Source: JBBDYG01 sp040901765 (GTDB lineage Bacteria > Planctomycetota > Planctomycetia > Pirellulales > Lacipirellulaceae). Taken from it: a stretch of 19,837 bases of DNA. Every line of letters begins with the position of its first letter. Position 1 is the stretch's first letter. Positions 13,731 through 19,837 of this stretch are shown piece after piece. The position numbers were made by a program, and so were the translations under genes. The notes beneath the pieces were generated by a model. The model was given only the letters and a program-made list of their open reading frames with translations. It searched no databases and was not told where the DNA came from. The DNA lies in contig JBBDYG010000086.1 of NCBI GenBank assembly GCA_040901765.1, forward strand, positions 1 to 19,837, read 5' to 3'.

Positions 13731-15449
13731 TTAGTACTTCATCTCCGCGCCGAACTGAGCGCCGTGGAGAATGATCGATTCGTTCGAGTCGATGTAGGCT
13801 GCGTGCTCGTAGTTGGCGAAATTGGTGGGGATTTGCCCAACGGTCGAGGCCACGCCACCAATTCCGATCACGCGGTAAGCTGCGGTGAGGCGCCAGTTGC
13901 AACTGACTTGGTAGCCCAAGCCGAGACGCGCTTCGCCCAAAAAGGCAACATCATCCTTCGAGGACCGGACGGAAAAGTTGTCGCCCGTCCCTTGGAATCG
14001 CACGACGCCACCGCTCTCATTGTAGAGTCGCTGGTAATGCTGGATGTGATTGTTGTAGAGACCAAAAGTCGTATCGCAGAAGGCCGTCCACTTGCAGGTG
14101 ATATTCCAGCACATGCTCGAACCAAGTTGGAATCCGGCCAGCTCGTTGTCCACCGAAATATCGTAGAACAGCGAGTTGTCGTCATTGATTGGGAAACCGC
14201 CGGGGTACGACTGCGGATCGCCGGGCAAGGTCGGGTAGTTAGTGAAATAGCTGCAATATTGCAAATCTTCGTCGAGTCGCAGGTAGCGAACGCCGCAGAC
14301 GCCGTTGATCGAGAACCGCGGCGCGACCGGCCCACACGTATTGCATCCGCTGCCGCAGTCGTTGCAGCCCGAGCCGCCGCAACTTCCAAAGTTGCAGATC
14401 GGGAACCGAATGAAGTTCAACTCGATATTCTGGGCCGAAAAGCTGGTGCGAACCCGTTGGGCCAGCACGCGCACTTCGTTCGTGTCGGGATCGGCGGGAT
14501 CCTCAATCGGCATTTGGTAGTCGTAGTAGTCGTTGATTGGTCGGTACGCATACGTGCTACCGGCGCCGTCGCGGTCGTATTCCAGTCCCGCGAAGTTGAC
14601 CATGCCGTACAGGCGGTCGGTGTCGGCCAGTTCATCCCAGACCGTGAATTCGGCGTCGTCCTCCGCCAGTCCCCAGTAACCGACTTCCCATGCGAAGGGC
14701 TGATAGGTTTGGCAACCGCAAGTTTGAGCGCAGCCGAAAGTGCTGCCGAAGCGAATCTCGGCGCCCCATTGCCAATCGGTCTCGGCATTGGAGCTGGTCA
14801 TCACCGTGCGATCCGCCGGCGGATAGTAGGGGTACGACGCGGGGCTATCGACGGAGGTCGTCAAACTGAGCCGACCGGGATTATCGCGATCCATGAACAG
14901 GGCATAGGCGCCAAAAAACCATTGCCGCGATCGGGCTGGCGTGCAGCAATCGCCCACCCCGTAGTTATTGTCGCAGCCCCCGGCGGCATAGTCGCCGCCG
15001 CTAGACATATAACCATTCCAACTCGGTTGACCGCCGTTGCAGCCGCCGTCGGCGGCCGTGGGATAACCCGTTGAAGGGTACGGCGAGGACTGCACCGGTT
15101 GGGGCGCCGCGGGCACCACCGCTTCACTGGGCAGCGGAAGTTCAGTAGGTTGCGGCGGTGCGTTCTGGGCCATCGCTATTCGTGCATAGCCAGGGCCGAC
15201 CGGAGGTTGCGTCGCATAGCCACCCGGCACACCGTAGGCCGGCGCGTACGACTGCTGTGCGGGAACTGCTTGCACCTGCGGAACGACTGCGGGATACACC
15301 GGTGCTTGCTGGTATTGGTATGCGGGCTGTTGCGGAACGGGTTGCCCCTGATACTGCGGGTACTGGGCATTCACCGCCGACGCAGCGGCCAAGCTACCCG
15401 CCAGGGCGGCTGCCAGCACGCGTCGCATGTTACGAAAATGGCGTCTCAT
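13731..15449 (-). CDS. BBP7 family outer membrane beta-barrel protein
   Basis: The 572-residue exported protein has a signal peptide at residues 1-28 (VLAAALAGSLAAASAVNA, cut before QYPQ). Residues 29-130 are a Gln/Pro/Tyr-rich, probably disordered region. The barrel opens with WFFGAYALFMDRDN (177-190), a hallmark of the planctomycete BBP7 family. Paired Cys occur in GCAQTCGCQTYQ and in a Gly/Cys-rich loop (GSCGGSGCNDCGSGC). Near the C-terminus LGYQVSCNWRLTAAYRVIG is a typical barrel strand, and the chain ends in GAEMKY with an aromatic last residue. The ATG at 15447-15449 has AAGGAG eight bases upstream, so longer upstream readings are rejected. The likely role is a porin or structural outer membrane protein; substrate unknown. 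It ends at the bidirectional terminator. Confidence 0.92.
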   Translation of the reverse strand: MRRHFRNMRRVLAAALAGSLAAASAVNAQYPQYQGQPVPQQPAYQYQQAPVYPAVVPQVQAVPAQQSYAPAYGVPGGYATQPPVGPGYARIAMAQNAPPQPTELPLPSEAVVPAAPQPVQSSPYPSTGYPTAADGGCNGGQPSWNGYMSSGGDYAAGGCDNNYGVGDCCTPARSRQWFFGAYALFMDRDNPGRLSLTTSVDSPASYPYYPPADRTVMTSSNAETDWQWGAEIRFGSTFGCAQTCGCQTYQPFAWEVGYWGLAEDDAEFTVWDELADTDRLYGMVNFAGLEYDRDGAGSTYAYRPINDYYDYQMPIEDPADPDTNEVRVLAQRVRTSFSAQNIELNFIRFPICNFGSCGGSGCNDCGSGCNTCGPVAPRFSINGVCGVRYLRLDEDLQYCSYFTNYPTLPGDPQSYPGGFPINDDNSLFYDISVDNELAGFQLGSSMCWNITCKWTAFCDTTFGLYNNHIQHYQRLYNESGGVVRFQGTGDNFSVRSSKDDVAFLGEARLGLGYQVSCNWRLTAAYRVIGIGGVASTVGQIPTNFANYEHAAYIDSNESIILHGAQFGAEMKY

Positions 15450-15702
15450 TCGAGCTTGCTCCTTTGGGCGCCGGGCAGGTGCATTCCGCCCAGGCAATGG
15501 TGGGATCCATTCCGGTCGAACCCCCTTCGACCGAGTACCATCGGGCGACCGGTAGCCATCGCCGCGAATCGCGGACGGCGGCAACTTCGCCTCGGTTGGT
15601 TGGATTGCCGTAGGACGCAGCGCCGCAAGGGGCTTCCATGCCCAGGGCAGCGCCCCACATCACCATTAGCAATCGACGCGCACGGCCAATCAATCGCGAC
15701 AA
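15430..15702 (-). CDS. Possible small exported protein overlapping the BBP7 start
   Basis: An open frame of 90 codons starts at a TTG (15700-15702) or at internal ATGs such as 15664-15666. It has a basic N-terminus, a hydrophobic stretch (LLMVMWGAALGM) and AAS before YGN, reading like a signal peptide. The rest is polar with two Cys (ECTCPAPK). Its stop lies 20 bases inside the BBP7 gene, an arrangement that would allow translational coupling. I recognise no family, and the composition could also be chance in GC-rich DNA. It is kept as a low-confidence candidate. Confidence 0.25.
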   Translation of the reverse strand: MSRLIGRARRLLMVMWGAALGMEAPCGAASYGNPTNRGEVAAVRDSRRWLPVARWYSVEGGSTGMDPTIAWAECTCPAPKGASSNETPFS

Positions 15703-16099
15703 ACGGCCTTAGCCATCGCAGATTCGGAGCCGCAGACACGGCACAGCCGGCATTTCACGAGAAGCGAACCCGACCGAAAGAAATTGCCGGACCGGAAAAG
15801 TTTAACAGTTCTGCGTGCGGCTTAGCGTCCCAATACGTCGCTAGAAATTGGCGGGCCCGCAAGGCTGGAAAAAAACTGCTGTGCCACGTCTCTTGCGAAG
15901 CACCCTGTTTTCTTCGAGGAGTGCCACTGTGCCACGCTTTTCGCGTGAGGCACACCCCTCGTAAAGTGCATCGCGATTTCTCGTCAGTGCGCAGAAGTGG
16001 AACGTTGCGGGAATTTGTGGTTGACGAGGGTGCCGGCAAGGGGAGATTCAGAAGTCGACGGCGAGTTCGACAGTTGTGGGACGGTCATCTGTGGGACGT
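15703..16099. other. Gap between subtilase and BBP7 genes, no gene seen
   Basis: This should contain the minus-strand BBP7 promoter. At about 15879-15957 two similar blocks, TGTGCCACGTCTCTTGCG and TGTGCCACGCTTTTCGCG, look like debris of the TGGCAC repeat family. A tandem 15-bp repeat lies at its low end (16075-16104). No supported coding frame is seen. Confidence 0.45.
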
Positions 16100-16104
16100 T
16101 CATC
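16075..16104. repeat. Tandem 15-bp direct repeat at the subtilase stop codon
   Basis: TGTGGGACGGTCATC (16075-16089) is followed at once by TGTGGGACGTTCATC (16090-16104), with one mismatch. The second unit carries the TGA stop (16100-16102) of the subtilase gene on the minus strand. Confidence 0.7.
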
Positions 16105-17935
16105 GCGACCGCAATTGCCCTTGCAACACGGCAAATGCGCAGGCGAACGCCAGAAGCATAACACTCGATGGCTCGGGCACCGCCGCGGTTCCCGCCCCCA
16201 GGGTCGCCCCCAACGTATCCCGCCACACGACGTAATCGGCGGCGTCGATCACTTGATTGCCGTTGCCGTCGGCGGCCAGATTCGTGGTCGAGCCGAAGCT
16301 CGCGCGCCACAGGTCGTAGTCTTCGGAATCGACGATCGTGTCGCCGTTGTAGTCGCCGGTCCCAGCGGTGCCGGTCGGACCATTGAACGCCCACCAAGCA
16401 ATCGCGTAGTCGGTTCCAAGTTGGATCGGAGAATCAAATTCATACGCCCAGAATTCATACATGTCGGTGGTCTGAATCTGGAAGAACAAATGCTCCAGAT
16501 TGGAATCCGCGGAAATGGATGACCACACGGCGTCGTCGATTGTTGTGGAACCTTGCGGCAGCAAATAGATGTCGAGGTCGTTGAAGCCGACGCTTTCGAA
16601 CGTATCATTAACGTCGTATTCTCCCGTCGTTCCTGCATCCATGTCGAGATTGACAATGCGGTCCCAGGCGAGGGTGATGGACACGAAACTCCCAGCCGGC
16701 AGCGGATCCTCGAATACGTATTCGTTAACGAAGGAACCCGTGTCCCCGGTATTTGCATAGTCCCACCCGATTTGTGGGACGACGGTTCCGGCCGGGACCG
16801 TGGCATCGATCTCGCCCGATGAGAACTGCTGCAGCGCGCGGCGGGCGTTGAGATGGCCAGCGCCCATTTCCAAATCGAGGGGAATCCCGCGCTCGGTGTA
16901 CGCATCGGTCGTGAGCCAATTGGAACCATCTTTTTTCAACACGGTCCGCGACATTCCGAGCCGCATGCCGTCGCCGGTGTCTTCGAGCTTATCCGCGGAA
17001 TTCATCAGCACGGCTTTCATGACTTCGTGGCGGCGAGCGTTGGCGTTTGGTGCGGGCTTCCAAAGTGGTCCGCCGGTATCGATGATTCGTGCTTCTGCAT
17101 ACTCTTGTAGCAGCGCAACTGTACCGGTGACGTGTGGGGCGGCAACGCTTGTCCCGTCTGCGGATACTAGGTTGCCTGCCGCATTTAGGGAGAAGATGTC
17201 TTCACCCGGAGCGAGAATGTCAACGGATGTGCGGGCACCATCGGCGTCACCGCCATAGAAATTGAAATCAGCGACCTTTCGAAATACATCACCGATCTTT
17301 AAAGAGGCGCCAACGGTGACACCGTTGTAATCATCTTTTGGAATTGGTGAACTGGGGATGGTGGGAGTCATTTCATCCGCGGATTGTACATATAGGGTGT
17401 CATGCACTCTCGAAGACCAATCGATGTATTGAGTCAGTAGAGAACTGCCATCGGTCATATCGGAACCCAATGTCAGTCCGTAACTGATGTTAATGGCCGC
17501 AATAGCGCCGCCTTGACGATTAGCAATGTGTTGAAGCGCGATCGCGCTCTGTTGTTGAAAGTTACCGGGAGCAAGAGCCGAAGCATAAAGATTTGCCTCT
17601 GTCGCAACCCCTTCACCCGCTAGATCAGTTCCGATCATTACGCCCGCAACGATTTGGCCGTGATCGTCGACACCTTGATTCTGCACGGGCATTGCTGTTC
17701 CAACGTAGACCTCTTCAGGATCAATTGTCATATCTGAATGCATGGCGTCGTCGACACCCACTTTGCCGGGGCGTCCAGCATCGACCATCCCGATGCCGAT
17801 TCCGGCACCGGAAAGCATAAGCGAACTTGAATCGATTCCATCGCGGCCGATCGATGCGACGTCCGCGAAGGCGGGGCTGACTAGAAGGGTGATTCCCATA
17901 AATCCACTCAATCTTGTGTGCCATTTCAACAACAT
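16100..17935 (-). CDS. Secreted S8 subtilisin-like peptidase with dockerin-like pair and PEP-CTERM anchor
   Basis: The 611-residue protein has a signal peptide at about 1-24 (GITLLVSPAFA). The S8 core carries D52 (GIGIGMVDAGRPG), H92 (DDHGQIVAGVM) and S263 (DGTSVAAPHVTG), so the full catalytic triad is present. The stretch where the oxyanion Asn normally lies (AAGN-like) reads VQSADEMTP near 183-191, with no Asn. A beta-rich domain fills about 390-520. Residues 527-576 hold two dockerin-like calcium loops (GDYNGDTIVDSEDYDLW and ADGNGNQVIDAADYVVW). The tail is a PEP-CTERM signal: VPEPSS at 586-591, a hydrophobic helix, then LRSR. It is probably exported and surface-retained by an exosortase system. 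The ATG at 17933-17935 has GGAG nine bases upstream. It lies 22 bp after the preceding gene, so the two are likely co-transcribed. Confidence 0.93.
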   Translation of the reverse strand: MLLKWHTRLSGFMGITLLVSPAFADVASIGRDGIDSSSLMLSGAGIGIGMVDAGRPGKVGVDDAMHSDMTIDPEEVYVGTAMPVQNQGVDDHGQIVAGVMIGTDLAGEGVATEANLYASALAPGNFQQQSAIALQHIANRQGGAIAAINISYGLTLGSDMTDGSSLLTQYIDWSSRVHDTLYVQSADEMTPTIPSSPIPKDDYNGVTVGASLKIGDVFRKVADFNFYGGDADGARTSVDILAPGEDIFSLNAAGNLVSADGTSVAAPHVTGTVALLQEYAEARIIDTGGPLWKPAPNANARRHEVMKAVLMNSADKLEDTGDGMRLGMSRTVLKKDGSNWLTTDAYTERGIPLDLEMGAGHLNARRALQQFSSGEIDATVPAGTVVPQIGWDYANTGDTGSFVNEYVFEDPLPAGSFVSITLAWDRIVNLDMDAGTTGEYDVNDTFESVGFNDLDIYLLPQGSTTIDDAVWSSISADSNLEHLFFQIQTTDMYEFWAYEFDSPIQLGTDYAIAWWAFNGPTGTAGTGDYNGDTIVDSEDYDLWRASFGSTTNLAADGNGNQVIDAADYVVWRDTLGATLGAGTAAVPEPSSVMLLAFACAFAVLQGQLRSR

Positions 17936-17957
17936 GGCTAAATTCTCCGATTACAGG

Positions 17958-18767
17958 TTAGCGAATCGTGAATGAAAACGACTCAGGGATATATCGCTTG
18001 ACGAAGTTTGGATTAAACTCGCCAACCCCCAACGTTTCGAACTTGTCGTCGACGATTGGTGGTAGAATTCGGACCGTGTAATGACCGGAGGGCAAATCTT
18101 TGAACGGAATGATGGCCAAGTCGTTCGTGACGTCTAGCGACAGATGCGGCACGACCCGATACTGCAATTCGATTTCGAGATTACGCACTGTAATTCGTTC
18201 AAGGTAGACATATAGAGTTGATCTACGCGTGAAAAATATAACCGAGACGTCGCTTCCACTCGAAAACTCTTTATCAGGCTTCTTTACCTCCAGCAGCACA
18301 TCGGCGGCTCGATCCAGGGCTTCACGCCCTGTTCCTAGTACGGCGAACGCCTTTTGCGGTTTTGCTTCATCCGGTAATGGTTCGTTTAGCGAATTAAGTA
18401 TTCGTTCGATCTTCGAGTTTCTAAGCAGTTTGATTTGTTGTTCTGGCGGAAGGTCGCCGCCACGACGGTACGCGTCCGGGTCCAGTTTTCTGATACTTCT
18501 TGTTCCAGGCATTCGATACGTCCAGATCTGATCTAACGGAATCTCCACCACCTCCTCACCTGGTTTCTCTCCGCCCAACTCATCCTGCTGCGGCTGACTT
18601 TCCTCCGACCGCTCCGGTTGCTCTTCACCCGCTAGCACTGGCTCAGTTTCGATGCGCCCTTCCGCGGGTTTCGTCGGTTCCTGCGAAGATGCGTCGAAAC
18701 ACCCGATCACGCCGATGAAGAAGGCCGTCAACCCCGCAAATACGCTGCCGCAGAAAGTAGAACTCAT
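17958..18767 (-). CDS. Putative lipoprotein, paralog of the upstream gene
   Basis: The 269-residue exported protein has a hydrophobic signal ending in VIGC, a proper lipobox with C23 as lipidation site. Residues 30-75 are Glu/Pro/Gln-rich (including AGEEQPERSEE), followed by EEVVEIPLDQI. The C-terminal half reads as a beta-rich domain (YVYLERITVRNLEIELQYRV, then IIPFKDLPSGHYTVRILPP). I recognise no named family. Its N-terminal 80 residues clearly resemble those of the gene at 18860-19621 and the C-terminal halves match only in pattern. The ATG at 18765-18767 has TTGGAG six bases upstream; a TTG four codons earlier is rejected. It sits 22 bp ahead of the subtilase gene. It is probably a periplasmic or outer-membrane-attached protein, partner or substrate unknown. 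Confidence 0.82.
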   Translation of the reverse strand: MSSTFCGSVFAGLTAFFIGVIGCFDASSQEPTKPAEGRIETEPVLAGEEQPERSEESQPQQDELGGEKPGEEVVEIPLDQIWTYRMPGTRSIRKLDPDAYRRGGDLPPEQQIKLLRNSKIERILNSLNEPLPDEAKPQKAFAVLGTGREALDRAADVLLEVKKPDKEFSSGSDVSVIFFTRRSTLYVYLERITVRNLEIELQYRVVPHLSLDVTNDLAIIPFKDLPSGHYTVRILPPIVDDKFETLGVGEFNPNFVKRYIPESFSFTIR

Positions 18768-18801
18768 GGCAATCTCCAAACACGCGGTTAGCCCCCAAAC
18801 G

Positions 18802-18840
18802 TCGTTATACCGCGAGCGGCAACTTGCGACGAGTCAATTC
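18802..18840 (-). promoter_or_regulatory. Promoter-like motif upstream of the downstream paralog
   Basis: On the minus strand GAATTGACTCG is followed by 17 bases and then CGGTATAACGA. The same two blocks, 15 bases apart, lie upstream of the other paralog at 19661-19697. TATAAC is a good -10; the upstream block is too distant (over 20 bp) to be a standard -35, so it may be an activator site or another sigma factor's element. Confidence 0.45.
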
Positions 18841-18859
18841 AACAATCCTCGCCGAAACG

Positions 18860-19621
18860 TTATCGCGTAACCTCAACTCGACGCATCAGTGTCACCACAC
18901 TTTTGTCGGCATCGAAGAGTTGAATCTCATACGTCTCTTGGTCAAGTTTGCCCAAGGGCACCCAGTAATAATAACGGCGAATATCGTCAGTAGCCGGTTG
19001 AGGTTTTGGCGTTCGATAACGCAGCTTCACCGCGTTTTGATCAACCACTACATCTTCGACCGTCCAAGACACGGGATTGCTCGGCCCAGAACCGAGATAG
19101 ACTACTAACCAATATTGACCACGCATGGGGTCCGGCTTATTGACGGGTACTGGGATTTCCACTCCGCCCGACCCAATTAATACGCTAAGACTTGCACTAA
19201 TCGCATCGCTCGCGTTCGTCGCATCCACCAGGAAAGCGTTCGACGCTCCTCCTTTGGTCTCCGTCAGAATCCGCCATAAGTACCCGTTTGTCACTTTGTT
19301 ATTGCGGTCACCGCTTTGTTGCGGGAACGCATCTCGCGTGCGGAGCAATCCCCTTTGCGGACTCGTGGTCAGAATCGATGACAATGGAATCTCCACCAAC
19401 TCTTCAACCGGTTTCTTTTCGTCCACATTCGGCGGCAAAGCCTGGCCTTCGTCCGACCGCGCCGGCTGTTCTGCGCCTGCTAGCATCGGCTGAACTTCTG
19501 CATGTGCAACTTGAACATTCGCTTGTTCCTGCGGAATTACATCGAAACAACAAACCGCACCAACCATAACTGCCGCCATCGCAACAAATACGCTGCCGTA
19601 GTAAAGCCAAAGCATACCCAT
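18860..19621 (-). CDS. Putative exported protein, tandem paralog
   Basis: The 253-residue protein has a hydrophobic N-terminus (GSVFVAMAAVMVGAVCCFD) that aligns with the signal of the next gene (GSVFAGLTAFFIGVIGCFD). Here the residue before the aligned Cys is Cys rather than Gly, so the lipobox is not canonical and the protein may stay membrane-anchored. AGAEQPARSDEGQ and EELVEIPLSSI repeat the paralog's linker. The C-terminal domain (GQYWLVVYLGSG, then VVVDQNAVKLRYRTP, YYYWVPLGKLDQETYEIQLF) is predicted beta-rich, with a strand pattern like the paralog's but little identity. The ATG at 19619-19621 has AAAGG nine bases upstream; earlier in-frame ATG/TTG codons are alternatives. It is probably the first gene of the cluster leading to the subtilase. 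Function unknown. Confidence 0.8.
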   Translation of the reverse strand: MGMLWLYYGSVFVAMAAVMVGAVCCFDVIPQEQANVQVAHAEVQPMLAGAEQPARSDEGQALPPNVDEKKPVEELVEIPLSSILTTSPQRGLLRTRDAFPQQSGDRNNKVTNGYLWRILTETKGGASNAFLVDATNASDAISASLSVLIGSGGVEIPVPVNKPDPMRGQYWLVVYLGSGPSNPVSWTVEDVVVDQNAVKLRYRTPKPQPATDDIRRYYYWVPLGKLDQETYEIQLFDADKSVVTLMRRVEVTR

Positions 19622-19660
19622 CGTCAACATCCTTTCACCGCCGCGCGACAAAGCCCGAAC

Positions 19661-19697
19661 TCGTTATACCGCACTCACCCGCGCCGCGATTCAATTC
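19661..19697 (-). promoter_or_regulatory. Promoter-like motif upstream of the first paralog
   Basis: Minus strand: GAATTGAATCG, 15 bases, CGGTATAACGA, with TATAAC as candidate -10 about 40 bases before the ATG at 19621. The motif is shared with 18802-18840. Confidence 0.45.
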
Positions 19698-19783
19698 GTC
19701 AGGATTTCGCGAATACATCTTCGCGGATCACCGCAGTATGCACTAACGATTAGCATTACGATTCGACGCATTTCGCGGCGGGC

Positions 19784-19837
19784 GGCTGGGTTCGAGGCTG
19801 ACAGGCGCAACCCCTGAAATCGCGGGCAGCCAGCAGC
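19784..19837. repeat. Partial copy of the GGCTGGGG-type repeat, cut by window end
   Basis: GGCTGGGTTCGAGGCTGACA followed by GGCGCAACCCC resembles the left half of the inverted repeat at 11529-11634 (GGCTGGGGTCGTAGCC..CAGGCGCAGCCCC). The right half would lie outside the window. Confidence 0.4.

Noticed and set aside
13764..15074. Plus-strand frame of 436 codons opposite the BBP7 gene
   Set aside because: Antisense shadow; the BBP7 frame has signal peptide, Shine-Dalgarno and family motifs.

Overview
The window reads as chromosomal DNA of a planctomycete, most likely of the order Pirellulales. The pointers are a BBP7-type outer membrane protein, a secreted subtilase that ends in a dockerin-like EF-hand pair plus a PEP-CTERM anchor, a membrane protein with planctomycete-style anti-sigma-like N-terminal domains, and many dispersed palindromic intergenic repeats. 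This assignment rests on family knowledge, not on a database search.

Layout. Positions 1-1546 hold a small membrane protein (minus strand) and a divergent hemolysin III family protein (plus strand). Positions 1547-3313 are an accessory patch: repeat debris, a truncated N-terminal fragment of a restriction-endonuclease-like protein, and a REP-associated tyrosine transposase bracketed by two inverted repeats. Positions 3314-8878 are a minus-strand conserved block, in transcription order hpf, ptsN (EIIA-Ntr), ptsH (HPr), ptsI (EI) and an RNase E/G family gene (rng). There is no sugar permease, so the PTS proteins look like a regulatory phosphorelay, grouped here with a ribosome hibernation factor and an RNA-decay enzyme. 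Positions 9110-11458 encode a 782-residue single-pass membrane protein. Positions 11459-12828 are repeat-rich and hold one small membrane protein gene. Positions 12829-13341 encode a TPR protein, convergent with the BBP7 gene (13731-15449), with a bidirectional terminator between them. Positions 16100-19621 are a three-gene minus-strand cluster: two tandem paralogous exported proteins followed after 22 bp by the subtilase.

The most interesting parts are the following. (1) The two tandem paralogs share promoter-like DNA, signal region and acidic linker but have strongly diverged C-terminal domains, and they sit directly upstream of a cell-surface protease. (2) That protease keeps the Asp/His/Ser triad but appears to lack the usual oxyanion-hole Asn. 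(3) The transposase/REP unit lies at the truncated 5' end of the restriction fragment. (4) Two roughly 200-bp copies of a nested palindromic element occur in opposite orientation, one of them between ptsN and ptsH. I did not see CRISPR arrays, tRNAs, rRNAs or prophage genes.
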